From NCBI GenBank assembly GCA_037367405.1, contig JAZKJV010010762.1, forward strand, positions 558,001-622,000: a stretch of DNA of 64,000 nt. The letters run 5' to 3'. Shown here piece after piece: positions 47,179 to 59,400 of the stretch; the stretch's first letter is position 1; every line of letters starts with the position of its first letter. The notes beneath the pieces were generated by a model, which ran no database searches, had not been told where the DNA came from, and worked only from the letters and a program-made list of their open reading frames with translations. This DNA is from Ottelia alismoides (lineage: Eukaryota > Streptophyta > Magnoliopsida > Alismatales > Hydrocharitaceae). The translations under genes and the position numbers were made by a program.

Positions 47179-47375
47179 TGTTAGAGATTACCGTAGATTG
47201 ATGTTTCTTTATTTATCATTGTTTCCTTATTATCACTGTTTCCTTATTTATCATTGTAACCCCACAGGGGTGTTTATGTAAGTTCTTCTCTGAGCACCCT
47301 AGGATTTAGTCCTATATAAGGACCCCTAGACCTCACAGAATAAACACACAATATTCTTCTCTTGTTTTCTCCACA
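47179..47375 (+). repeat. 5' LTR of the copia element
   Basis: 197 bp, TGTTAGAGATT ... TCTCCACA. It contains three diverged copies of TTTCCTTATTTATCATTG-like sequence and a TATATAAGGACCC box that probably acts as the promoter. Confidence 0.93.
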
Positions 47376-47387
47376 TGGTATCAGAGC
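47376..47387 (+). other. Primer binding site, initiator tRNA-Met
   Basis: TGGTATCAGAGC, complementary to the 3' end of initiator tRNA-Met, directly after the LTR. This is the standard copia primer site. Confidence 0.95.
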
Positions 47388-47839
47388 ATCGGTCCTAGAC
47401 CGGTGTTCTGATCTAATATTCCTCTGCCACCGCCCGCCCCTTCTCCCTCCCTCCCCTCCCTTCCACGACGCCCAGCAGGAGCTGCCCCGCGCTAGGCGTG
47501 TGCCCCCGCTCCTTGGGCCATATGCCCTAGGCCCCCTGCACCCCCCGCTCTCCTCCGCACCTCTCGCGCCCCTCGTGCCCACTCCCCTCGTGCCCCTCGC
47601 GCCCCTGCGCCCTTGCACGCTCTCGCGCCCCTCGTGCCCCTACACGCCCCTGCGCCCCCTATATTCTGCCGTAACCTCCCTGTGGCCCTAGGCTCCTGCC
47701 GCAGCTGCCCTAGGCCCCTTGTTCGACTTCGGTTAGGGCGTTGAGCCTCCACAACTCTCCAAAAATGTGCAACTAAAGAGGTTCTACAGATCAACTACAA
47801 CTTCATCTAGGTCACTTTTCTTGTCCTAGAGAAGCTATC

Positions 47840-50800
47840 ATGACGTACACTGAGACCAAGCATATCTATCCTCCTTCTTTTCTAATGTTACCAGGCACAT
47901 CTATCAAGTTGAAAGGCTCCAAAAACTATGTTCTATGGTCTCGATCCTTCAAGATATTTATTGGTGGCCAACGAAAAAGTGACATCCTCACGAAGACTCC
48001 TCATGCTACCACTGATGCAGATTATGAAGCCTGGTTTGTTGACAGTTGCTTGGATGACAAATAGTGTAGATCCAAATATTGTTGCAAATCTATTATATAA
48101 AGATACTGCTAAAGCCATGTGGGAAAATCTTGAGCACACATATTCCCAGAGAACAACCAAGTCTTGTCTTTCTGATATATACACAAGAATCAGGTCTACT
48201 AATCAAGAAGAGACCGGTCTAACTTAATACTATCGAGCACTTACAAGCATGTTTGAAGAACTTCTTATCCTTTCAACTTGCATGTTGTGATAAACAAATA
48301 GGAGAACGTGTTGAGTGGCAGGTCTACAGGTTCCTCTCAAGGCTTCACCCGAAGTAAAAAATTGCAAAAGATCAATTTCTTATGGAAGATAAATTGCCTA
48401 CGATCGAAACCATATTCGGTCGACTACAGGAACTGGAGGCTCCAGTTCAAAATTCTCTGGTTCATTCTTCTGCAGAGACAACAACCCACTATTCATCTGG
48501 GTACCGAGGATGACAGCCTTATCCTGGAGGTCGAGGTCGTGGCCGCGGACGTGACTCTGGTCGTGGACGTGACCTTGGACGAGGTCGTGGTCGTGATTTC
48601 TCTACTGGTCGTTATCCTGCATGCATATACTGTGGTCGCACGAATCATCCTTCTGAGCGTTGCTGGGCAACATTTGGCAAGCAACCAAGTGCTCATAACA
48701 CTTATGACGATGAATCACATGATACGAACAATGATACAACTACTCAGAATACATATGGACAACATACTCCATTCACTGCTTCTAAATATACTCATCTGCG
48801 GCAACTTTTAAATGATTTGGCCCCCTCAACCAAAGACACGACCGCATCTGCTGCTACTGCTAGCCTTGCCACAACCCTCAGGTACAGTAGCCAACTCAGT
48901 CTCTGTTATCAAACATGCATGGATTATTGATTCTGGTGCTTCCACTCATCTAACGGGAGATGCAAGTCTCCTCACCTCATCTCAACCCTCTACCACTGTA
49001 AAGAGCGTGCGTGTTGCCAATGGGGATCATTCTCCCGTTATTGTTGTTGGAACTATTGACTTCTCCAACAAACTTCGACTGACAGATGTGCATTGTGCTC
49101 CTGCTTTCCCACTCAGTCTTTTATCTGTTCAGAAGCTATGTCGTGAGCTACATTGTCGTGTTATTTTTGATGAATTCTGCTGCTATTTTCAGGACATCCA
49201 GACGAGGTAGATTTTTAGTGGGGGACATGAGAGGAATGGCCTATATTACCTCAACAGTCCGTTTACTTCCAACTTTGTTGGCGCTACCTCCATCTCTGAA
49301 GATCCCCTTCTATGGCATCTTCGTTTGGGACATCCTTTTTCCAAAGCTCTCTCTATGATGTTACCTGAACTATCCAAGCTAAAACCCTTTGAGTATGAAG
49401 CATGTCAGTTCGGAAAACATCATAGAGTTTCTTTTCCTCTTAGAACTGAGCCTCGTCGCACTACTCCTTTCTTCCTAATTCATTGTGATATTTGGGGACC
49501 CTGTCTGGTCAGAACTATTAGTGGTCATAAGTACTTTGATGTTTTTGTGGATGACTACAGTCGCTTATCTTGATTTTCTTGTTAAAAGAACGTTCAGAAA
49601 TTAATATCGTTGTCAAGAACTTCTTTCATTATGTCAAAAAAATTTCTCCACTACTATTAAAATCTTTCGTTCTGATGATGCTCTGGAATTTACTCAGAAT
49701 GACTTGACAACCTTTTTTGCCTCCAGGGTACCATACATCAAACTTCTTGCCCATTATACATCCCAACAAAATGGGGTTGCTAAAAGAAAACTGAGATATC
49801 TTCTTGATATTGCTCGATCCTTACTCACCCATATGAATGTTCCCAAGATATATTGGGGCAGTGCTATTTTTACTGCTATTCATCCTATAAACAGGGTCCC
49901 CTCTGCTTCTCTACATGGCTCCACTCCTTTCAACTTACTATATCCTAAGGAGAAACCTTTCCGTTTGCCCCTACGAATTTTTGGATGCACAACCTTTGTC
50001 CATAATTTTCATACCAACTGACAAATTATCTGCTCGCGCCATCAAATGTATTTTTCTAGGGTATTCTCAAGCTCAAAAAGGATACATATGGTATAATCCA
50101 ACAGGACATCGTTATTACGTTTCTCTTGATGTCACCTTCTTTGAACAAAACAGCTTCTTTACTCAGACAATATTCGATATTCCCCTTCAGTTTCCTCCTC
50201 CACCAATTGTGTATAAAGAATAACTGTGTCTAATCTTGTTCATGTTCCTTTACCTATTCCACTGTTGCAGGAAACATGCCATCCTCGAGTGCTCCCACCA
50301 ATACTATCCCGGATAGTCCTCAGGAGCTTCCGATCGCTTTACGCAGAACAAAGAGGTAATGTACACTTCATCTAATATCTCATTTCACCTCTACTAATAG
50401 GTTATCTTGCTCTGACAAGGATATGCAGATGCTATAATGGTTATTTTATTCCCAAAGATCATCATAGTGCACTAAAAGATGAGGGATGGAGAATGGCAAT
50501 GAATGAAGAAATGGAAGCATTACAATCTAGAAAAACATGGGACCTTGTCAAATGCCCTCCTGGATGTAAACCAATTGCATGTCGCTGGATCTTCACTACA
50601 AAGCAGTCCCCTGACGGTTATATTGATCATTTAAAGGCAAGACTTGTAGCAAAATGCTTTACTCAAACATACGGGGTAGACTACTTCGAAACATTCTTCC
50701 CTGTGGCTAGAATGGGATCCATACGAACTATCATCTCTGTGGCTATGAACAAAGAGTGGCCTATGTTCAGTTAGATGTCAAGAATGCATTTCTATATGGA

Positions 50801-51971
50801 GAGCTTGACGAAGAAGCCTACATGATACAACTCCCAGTACGAAGTCAATGGGGAGTATGTATGCCGACTTCCAAGCCCCTACGGACTAAAGCAGAGTCCA
50901 AGTGCTTGGTTTGATAGACTGAGTACAGAGATTGGCACCATGGACTTCCAGAGGACTATGTCTGACTATTTGGTTTTTGTCTGGAAACGGCAGACTGGTA
51001 CTGTAATTCTTGATGTATATGCAGATGATATGATTATTACTGGAGATGATGACCAAGGGGATACTAGAAACCAAGGCGTTCTTGCAAAAAGTATTCGTCA
51101 CCAAGGATCGTGGACAACTTTGCTATTTTTTAGGCATAGAAGATCTACGTACTAAGAAAGGCTTACATATGTCGCAGAGGAAATACTGCCTTGACATACT
51201 AACTGAGGCAGGACTACTTGGGTGCAAACCCTCAGGAATTCCAGCAGAGCCTAGAAAACATTCTGCATCCATGATCCTCTCTTTGAAGACACTACACGAT
51301 ATAGGAGCCTGGTGGGTAAACTTCTATATCTTACAGTTACTAGACCTGATATATCATATGCTGTAAGCAGAGCCATCCAATATATTGAGAAACCATGCTA
51401 CAACCCATTGGCAAGATGTTCTTCAAATCCTTCGCTACCTAAAAGACTCGCCGGGACGAGGAATCTATTATGGGGCAAATGGTCACACAAATCTCACTGC
51501 ATATGCTAACGCCGATTATACAAGCTCTCCTGAAGACTGTCGATCTACAATTGGATATGCCATGATGGTAGGAGGAAACCCAGTTAGTTGGAGGAGCAAG
51601 AAACAAGCAGTAGTTTCAAGATCTAGTGTTGAAGTTGAATATAGAGCAATAGCTCAGGCTACATGTGAGATCACGTGGCTGCTCACTTTTCTACAAGAAC
51701 TAAATGTTGTTACATCCACTCATATTCCCTTTTACTGTGACAACAAATCAGCTACCTACATTGCTACCAATCCTGTGTTCCATGAGAGAACAAAACATAT
51801 TGAGATTGATTGTCACTTTATCAGAGATGTTGTACAAGGAGGGAAGAAACCACGCCGCACATTCCAACAGATCTTCAACTTGCTGATATTTTTACCAAGG
51901 TAGTGACTAAGAAGCGGCTTTCCTGGATAACTTCCAAGTTGGGCATGATTGATGAATATGCTCCAACTTGA
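47840..51971 (+). pseudogene. Copia gag-pol, inactive
   Basis: Gag starts MTYTETKHIYPPSFL. An Arg/Gly-rich stretch leads to a CCHC zinc knuckle (CIYCGRTNHPSERC, 48,622-48,663). Protease has IDSGASTH near 48,930. Integrase has LWHLRLGHP, CQFGKHHR, IHCDIWGP and QQNGVAKRK, where the catalytic Glu of the usual VAERK is Lys (codon 49,782-49,784). RT has ACRWIFTTK and LVAKCFTQTYGVDY, and its active site is YADD at 51,018-51,029 instead of the common YVDD. RNase H has [19 protein letters not shown]. The stop is TGA at 51,969-51,971. Many frameshifts and stops (for example TAG at 48,062) prevent expression. The 5' leader at 47,400-47,700 is a C-rich repeat. Confidence 0.88.
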
Positions 51972-51978
51972 GGGGGGG

Positions 51979-52176
51979 TGTTAGAGATTACCGTAGATTG
52001 ATGTTTCTTTATTTATCATTGTTTCCTTATTATCATTGTTTCCTTATTTATCATTGTAACCCCACAAGGGTATTTATGTAAGTTCTCCTCTGAGCACCCT
52101 AGGGTTTAGTCCTATATAAGGACCCCTAGATCTCACAGAATAAACATACAATATTCTTCTCTTCTTTTTCTCCACA
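51979..52176 (+). repeat. 3' LTR of the copia element
   Basis: 198 bp, the partner of 47,179-47,375, preceded by a polypurine run. Confidence 0.93.
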
Positions 52177-52181
52177 AAAAT

Positions 52182-53345
52182 CAAGACAAATCTTTGTCTC
52201 GTCATCATCTTCGGATTGACATCGACGAGCATCACGAATTGTTGGGCTACAGCAGACCTAATGACATGTTGATTCCATCTTTATCAAAATCGTCTTCTGA
52301 GTTAGTTGAACTTCAATTATCAGATAAAGATGCAGTTGACGCTCTCCTGAACCTTGCCCCTTGGATGTCTGTTATTTTTTCCTCTACTACGGCCTTTACT
52401 CCGAAATCACAAATATTGAGGAAGCACCTTCAGACCAAGATAGGGATACGCTAGAATTAGAGAAGATGCTCAAGAAGGTGACTCTTTACCCACCCTATCC
52501 TCTAATCTTCCCAATGATATGTTCTTTATGTTCCCAGCAACTTCATCGATCTGAACTTTGAAACTAAAATGAAAATTGATGCCATATGTAAGATATATGC
52601 TGATCACGCGAAGAGCTTCCGCACACACTCAAGACAATCTCAACGATTGGTAATGACAGAACTATCCCTGTACCAATATTATATAACGCGATTTAAATCC
52701 CCTTAGTATAAAATTTAGTCATTTGTTATTGATGTGCCAACTGCTCGATGATTAGGGACTCGTTATTTATTATGTGCGATGATGCGTGTTACTTCGTCCA
52801 TTATCATCTAGTCAACTATAAATCTTCTAGAAATTGGTTGACGCACAGGTTCCGAGTCATAAAAAAAGTTGCATATATATTATAGGACATTATGTTTGAC
52901 CACCGGCGCGTTTTGCATCCACACGTGTTTTCAAAACTCTCACGCGCAGCAAAAATAAAAGCTGAGGGGGAGGAGGAAGAAGGTGACAGACGGAATCAAG
53001 CAAACGGTCGTCTGGGAACAGAATGATTCAATTACTAATAGAAATCGCTCTTGAGAAGATTGAGGAAAAAGAAGAATGGACTCTTTCCTAACCACTAGAG
53101 TGCTGGCAATTCGGAGAGAGCCGCTTTACTTTTCTGCTCCCAGCTATATATTAGGACACCATCTGGTATCGTCTACCTTGGGAAAGTACTGCTGCACTAC
53201 TCATGCTTGTTGTGGACCCATCTACCTTCTTTCAAGAGAACTCTCAGCTTAGTGTACAAGCTCATCCGTCTGATAGATCTCTAAGGTTAGCCCAAAATTA
53301 CGGAATATTCGCTTAAAACAGTGGCAGAATGTTGTAATTAGTAGT
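52182..53345. other. Intergenic DNA, no gene called
   Basis: A frame at 52,194-52,454 (starting MSRHHLRIDIDEHHELLG) has fairly even codon use and could be an exon relic, but has no recognisable domain and no continuation. The rest is AT-rich and non-coding. Confidence 0.4.
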
Positions 53346-53629
53346 TGTTAGAAAATAAACATGCGGAAGCGAACATGGAAAAAGATAAAGAAATATAAAG
53401 AAGACGGGATTTTTACGTGGAACCCTACTCCGTGAGGAGCGGGATGAAACCACGGGAGAAGCCCTCAAAGGGGCGGATATTCTATTGAATTTCTCACTGG
53501 ATACAGGAGGTCTGGGGCTCCTTATATAGCCTCTCCAGAGCCTCCAAGTCCCACCACTGGACGATGTGGGACTAAACACTGGATGAGGTAAATGGATCTC
53601 CTCCATGATCCATTTACCCTGCTACAACA
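53346..53629 (-). mobile_element. Solo LTR, copia-like
   Basis: A 284-bp unit with TG...CA ends (minus strand TGTTGTAGCAGG ... TTTTCTAACA). The minus strand has TATATAAGGAGCCCC and, further on, CACGGAGTAGGGTTCCACGT, wording common in plant copia LTRs. There is no internal region on either side and no matching 5-bp flanks (GTAGT and CAATG), so it may have arisen by unequal recombination or be a fragment. Confidence 0.65.
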
Positions 53630-53830
53630 CAATGGGTGCATACAACGAATGCTCCAATAGTAGCTGCTATGTACATGATCAATGTCGTCAATCAAACATC
53701 ACCCACAAACGTATGCACCATGATGTAGTCTTACTTGTGATCAAGGGAAAGCGGTTGTGCCACCCCAGGGAAGGCGAGGTCAAGCGTACGCATCAGCTCA
53801 TCCTAAAGATCCTTGTAACCACGAGAGTGA

Positions 53831-53910
53831 TATCTTTATATTTTTATAAATTAAAGGTTTGGCGGTGAGTCCCAACTCGGGAGTTCACCCTTTTTCCTCT
53901 CAAAAAAAAA
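53831..53910 (+). mobile_element. Short 5'-truncated retroposon with poly(A) tail
   Basis: About 80 bp ending in AAAAAAAAA, flanked by a 14-bp direct repeat AACCACGAGAGTGA (53,817-53,830 and 53,909-53,922, sharing the last A residues). This is the signature of a LINE- or SINE-type insertion. The body includes GGCGGTGAGTCCCAACTCGG. Confidence 0.8.
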
Positions 53911-53922
53911 CCACGAGAGTGA

Positions 53923-54370
53923 GAAAAGCATACTGTAAACTTTACATATGAGTCAAATTCTGGGAAATCTTGTAATGCCTATAACTCTCCTTAGCGAATT
54001 GTTGCTGCTACCATGCTAAAGTCTCTAGAAAGGAAGGCACAAATTTCCATTGTTGTCATCAAGGGGAGCGGAACCTTTGTTGTTATAGCAACGCTGTAAC
54101 GCAGGGGAGCCATTCAATAAAGATCGGGATGCATGTCTATCACAACCAAGCAACCATGAGCACCACTCATTCCTCGTCAAAGGACTCCCTTGCGTTACAA
54201 CACCTACTGTAATAATAGAGGATCGTTCCCATCATCCAGATGTCTAATTTTAAAAAACCACCACCACCGGAAAAAGATGCATTTCCGAAGTCAACAAGCA
54301 AATTAAAGCCTTCAAATGGACTTACCGAATTTTTTGGTACGTAAGTATTCAATATATTCTAAAAGCAAAA
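53923..54370. other. Spacer, nothing assigned
   Basis: No gene or clear repeat. GTTGTTATAGCAACGC near 54,078 and GCGTTACAACACC near 54,192 are weakly inverted, suggesting another decayed DNA transposon. Confidence 0.4.
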
Positions 54371-55600
54371 GGAGAGTATACAAAATGGGCTCATCCAGCC
54401 TAGGGAATACAATATAAGATCGAGTTAGAGGGCTTGGGGGAAGGTTGTAGTGAGACCCGAGGAGACAACAACTCAGGCCCAGTCCTAACCCCCCATTAAG
54501 CGAACCGTATTAGACAGTAAAATCTAAAGTCTTCATGGTCAGGCTAGGGCATACAGAGGACCAACTTTGATTCTTTTCGAACCAGATACCCCACACCGCA
54601 GCGACAAGGATTAAGCATAGTCTCTCAAAGGCCATAGAGTCTAGGAGGGCTCTTATCCAAGTCAAAGTTTACAGGAGTGACATGGGTGCGATGGCGTGGG
54701 CAAGCAAAAGGCAAGCAGGCACCCATCCAAACAGTAGAGGAGAAGAGATAGTTGAAGAGTAGATGAGCATGGGACTCCTGAACACCAGAGCAGTGGTATT
54801 AAGTTGAAGGGGCATCGATTCCAAATTTAGCGAGCATGTTCGTGGTTGGGAGATGTTCCAGGACCGTCCTTTATAGAGTGCATGAGAACTTAAGGGGCGT
54901 ACCCCTTCTCCCATACGTAGGCAGCCCAGGGGGTGATCTCGCCCATGGGGAGGAGATCAGAGGTGTCAGAGAAGGAGAAGCCCTTGGACGAGTGCATCCA
55001 CGCGTAGGGGGGGCATCATCGATAATAGCCCCATGAAGAGCATCCCTACCCCTTAGGATCGCTTTCCAAATTCTAGGGTCAGACCTGGAGGTAGGACGTT
55101 TCAGAAGGAGCGGGCACAGAGGTATTTTCGCCTGCGTGAATAGATCCCAAATGGAGGAGTCACAAGAAACTAACGTCCAAGTCCAAGCGACAACCATGGC
55201 ATTGCGGAGAGTAGCCAATGATCTTAGGCCATGCCCGCCTCAATTTGGGAAGGCAGACAATAGCCCAAGCGATGTCATGTCGCCTACGACTCCACAGAAA
55301 ATCCGCACAGAACATGTCGATCATGTGGGCAGAGTACAGGGGAATAAGAGTACCGACATCCCAATAAAGGGTGATACCATGGATGACAAAATTCAATAGT
55401 TGCATACGGTCGGCCAAAGAAATGGTCGTTGCCTTCCACCCACCAAGCAAGGCCCTCACCCTATCCTTCAGTGCCCTAGTGTCGTTATCCTCCCATAAGA
55501 CGAGGCGAGAGGGAGCCTCAGATAGGTTGTTGGTAGGGACTACCTCAGGATACCCATTTGGAGGGTAGAAGCGAAGTCATTAGGGTAAAGCGTTTGGGAC
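54371..55600 (-). pseudogene. LINE reverse-transcriptase ORF, C-terminal remnant
   Basis: Minus-strand fragments in several frames read GGWKATTISLADRMQLLNFV, then FCADFLWSRRRHDIAWAIVC, then SLATLRNAMVVAWTWTL and SSIWDLFTQAKIPLCP. This is the order found after the RT domain in plant L1-type LINEs, leading into the zf-RVT-like region. Frameshifts and stops break it, and the RT active site (upstream) is absent, so the copy is 5'-truncated or deleted. No clear poly(A) tail or target duplication was found. Confidence 0.75.
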
Positions 55601-56472
55601 GAAAGCATATGACATCATAAATTGCAATAAAAGCATCTGCAAGTGTCCCAATCTCGTTCCCCTTCAATTGATTTGCTGTCAAGACTTAGGAGACAAACAA
55701 ACCATTGACACCAACTTCATTCCCACCCATATGCTAACGTGGTCCTCCCCCACACCATTGTCTCTAATTGCTATGTTTATGTGCTAATTTAATTCTGAAA
55801 ATCCAATTTTATAAATTAAATCTTCGGTTAATGTTTTCTATATCTTTCAAATTTCGTTCAAATTTGATTTCATTTATTATTTTATTTTAATGGTCAAAAA
55901 TCTGTTTTTTAATAGAAATTAAATTGTTTAAATATTGACCTTAATGTTTGTTCATTTAGATAAAATAGAAAATAATATGGGATTTGAGCAAAAGTTAGAA
56001 ACATATGGAATAACAATCAATTAACGTTGGATTTTTTAAATAAGATTATAAAATATTAATTATAATGATAACAGCGCAGAAGATCTGGTCCGGGTCCAAC
56101 CATAGCTAGCAGCAATTGTCCGATATCGAGCGCGGTCAACTAGAATATGTCAAATCTCTCACGTGCGACACCATTTGAGAACATCTGAAAACCAAAGTCA
56201 AACCTCCGTCATCGCCGTCCGATATGATGGATATGGTCACCGCGTCAGCCGGGAATAGATGACCGTATGAACTCTCGCACGTGCGACTCCATTCCGGAAT
56301 ACCAGACTCCAATGTCCGAAATCGTTCACACAGATTCCCACAGCTGTTTTTTTCTCCAAATCCACGCGGTGGTTGCAATTGGCGACCACTATTTTGCACT
56401 GCATCCTTTCTCATCCAATCGCAACTACCGTATTAAAGGCAAAGACCACGACCACCTTTCTCCTCCGGCTCC
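55601..56472 (+). promoter_or_regulatory. Upstream region of the receptor kinase gene
   Basis: AT-rich to about 56,070, then GC-richer. Two related blocks, 56,145-56,195 and 56,268-56,325, each hold CTC(T)CACGTGCGAC or CTCGCACGTGCGAC followed by a CCATT word. Each therefore has a CACGTG or ACGTG core (G-box-like). GGTCAAC near 56,132 is a possible W-box, fitting a defence-type receptor. TATTAAA at 56,431-56,437 is a weak TATA candidate close to the start. All are inference from wording. Confidence 0.35.
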
Positions 56473-59400
56473 ATGGACACCTCCCATCTCCTCCTCCACC
56501 TTCTCCTCCTCTTCACCTCTCTCACCACCATCGCCTCCGCTGGAGAAGCCGAAGCGCTTCTCCAATGGAAGGACTCCCTCGCAACCGCCGACGCCCTCCA
56601 AGACTGGAATGTTAGCGCATCCTCTCGCTTTTGCAACTGGACTGGCATCACCTGTAACGGCCGTCGCTCTGTGATCAAGATCGAGCTGCCGCAGTTGAGC
56701 TTAGAGGGCACTCTCGACACACTAAACTTCTCGGCGTTCGGCAACCTTACCCACCTGGACCTCTCCGACAACCTATTAAATGGCACCATCCCACAGGGTA
56801 TCGGCAGGCTCTCGCAGCTCGTCGATCTCCGTCTCCGCAACAATAGCTTCAGTGGATCCATCCCGGGGGAGATCAGCAGCAACCTTACAAAGGTACAGCA
56901 TCTCGACCTTAGTGCGTGCTATTTCGATGATGTCTCTGAGCTCCGCCCCATGCAGTCGTTGCTTTACCTCTCCCTCTCCTACAACGCCTTCGTGGGAGAG
57001 TTCCCGCGTTTTATATTCAACTGCACAAATTTAACTTACCTAGATCTCTCCTTGAATGCTTTCCCTCCCCCTCAAGTCGGCTTCAATGGCTCCATACCGG
57101 ATTCTCTTGGGACCAACTTGCTTAAGCTCCAGTACCTCAATCTCAGTGTCAATGCATTCACCGGTCTTGTTCCGGCGTCCCTCGCGAAGCTCGTGAATCT
57201 CAAGGATCTTATTCTCAGTGATAACAAGTTGACAGGTGAAGTGCCTGCGTTCCTCGGAAGCTTCTCCTCCCTTCGCGCTCTCGAGCTTGGCAACAATCAG
57301 TTGACCGGAACCATACCCACTTCTCTCGGTAAACTCTCGAAACTGGAGCGCCTTGCGCTCCACTCCAATAACTTGAATTCGTCCATTCCTTGGGAGCTCG
57401 GGAACTGCAGGAACCTCAGCTTCATAGATCTCTCCGGCAACCGCTTGACCGGACCTTTGCCTCCCACATTTTCACAGCTCACCAAGATGCGTGAGTTGGG
57501 GATCTCGAGCAATAAACTTTCAGGAGAGATACCTCCCGAGATGATCTCGAACATGACCCAACTCACTTCCTTGCAATTGATGAACAATCTCCTTACCGGA
57601 ACAATCCCTCGAGAGATCGGGGTCCTTACTAACCTTGATTACCTGTATCTCTACAACAACCACCTCACTGGTCCTATCCCGCCTCAGATCGGTCAGCTGG
57701 TAAACTTGGGCCATTTGGATTTGTCTTTGAACAACATTAGCGGTTCGATCCCTACCACGATTGTGAATCTCGTAAATCTGGTTGAGCTTAACTTGTCTTC
57801 GGACAATCTCACCGGTCCTATCCCTCTGGATATAGGCAACATGACAAAGCTAAAAACCTTTGATGTTCAAGGTAACCGTTTGGAAGGGACTATCCCAGCA
57901 AGTATCTCTAAGCTTACAGGCCTCACCATGTTCTCGGTCTTCATGAACAACTTAACCGGCACCTTCCCGCAAGATTTTGGTTCGTTGACAGAGCTCAAAG
58001 ACTTCAAAGTAGATCTCAATGGATTCAGTGGCCCCGATCCCGTCTGATGTGTGCAGAGGCAACAAGCTGTCGTACTTCACTGCCGAAGGCAACAACTTCA
58101 ACGGTTCTTTGCCAGATTGCCTACGCGACTGCTCTGAACTCAGCCGAGTCCGGTTGGAGCACAACCAATTTACCGGCAACATATCAAAGGCCTTCGGTGT
58201 GCATCCAAATCTCTCCTTCTTGGCTCTCACTGGGAACAAGTTCACTGGACAGCTCTCTCCGGACTGGGGAAAATGCCAGAACCTCAGCTCCCTGCTTCTT
58301 GATGACAACAAAATTACTGGTGAAATTCCGGTCGAGCTCTGGGAGCTACCCAACCTGCAGGTTCTTAGCTTAGCGTCCAATTCCTTGACAGGCGGAATCC
58401 CGCCAATTCTGGGCAATTCGAGCCTGTTTAAGCTCAACCTGAGCAACAACGAGTTATCCGGCATAATACCATCATCCATCTCCGAGTTGTCCGGACTCAC
58501 CAATCTTGATTTGTCGAGTAATAAGTTTAATGGCTCGATACCAAGCGAAATTGGTAAACTCAGCAAATTGCTACTGCTAGATCTACATGACAATGAGCTG
58601 ACAGGGAAAATTCCACCTGAGCTGGGTAATCTGGGCAGCTTGCAAACCTTGCTTGATCTCAGTAGTAACTCCCTCTCGGGTCCTATCCCACCGGCTCTGG
58701 GTGATTTGAAGATGTTGGAAGTACTTAACATTTCCCGTAATGCGCTCGACGGGATAATTCCTGACAGCGTAGCCACTATGCAAAGTTTGAAAACCATAGA
58801 TTTGTCTTACAACCGATTGAGTGGACCAGTTCCATCAAGGGGGATCTTTCTAACCGCACCTGATGAGTCATTTGTTGGCAATTCAGGACTCTGTCGTAAC
58901 AACACCGGTCCCCTTTCTTGTTCGCAGAGCAAAAAGAAGAGCCATACAAAGATTGTTCTTCTTACAGTTCTTCCCGTTATCGCGGCTATAGTACTTGCAG
59001 TGGCAATTCTGGTTGTGTGCAGGAAAAGAAGAGCTTTATATGACAGCGTTAATCGCTTTCCTTCTTCTCCCGGAGCACTGATATGGGAAAGTGAATGCAA
59101 ATTCACCTTCCTCGATATCCTGAATGCCACCGATAACTTCACCGATGCGTATTGTATTGGCAAAGGAGGATTTGGAAGCGTCTACCGTGCTGAGCTGCCA
59201 GATGGACTTGTTCTTGCTGTGAAACGCCTTCTCGTCGCAGATTCAACAAGCATTCCAGATGTCAACCAGAGGAGCTTTGAGAACGAGATTCGAGCATTGA
59301 CGAAGATCCGCCACAGGAACATCGTGAAGCTCTATGGATTTTGCTCGCAGGGTGTATCAATGTTTCTGGTGTACGAGTACGTGGAAAGGGGAAGTCTGAG

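Larger units (their letters stand above)
47179..52176 (+). mobile_element. Ty1/copia retrotransposon, full length but decayed
   Basis: 4,998 bp with LTRs 47,179-47,375 and 51,979-52,176 and a perfect 5-bp target duplication AAAAT (47,174-47,178 and 52,177-52,181). An initiator-Met primer site, gag, protease, integrase, RT and RNase H follow in copia order, and the polypurine tract AGGGGGGG lies at 51,971-51,978. The LTRs differ at about eight of 198 bases by eye, so it is older than the two complete Athila elements. Its coding region is broken throughout. Confidence 0.95.

Noticed and set aside
46569..52561. A host exon disrupted by the copia insertion
   Set aside because: I checked the joined flanks with one copy of the target duplication: no phase stays open on both sides, so exon disruption is not supported.
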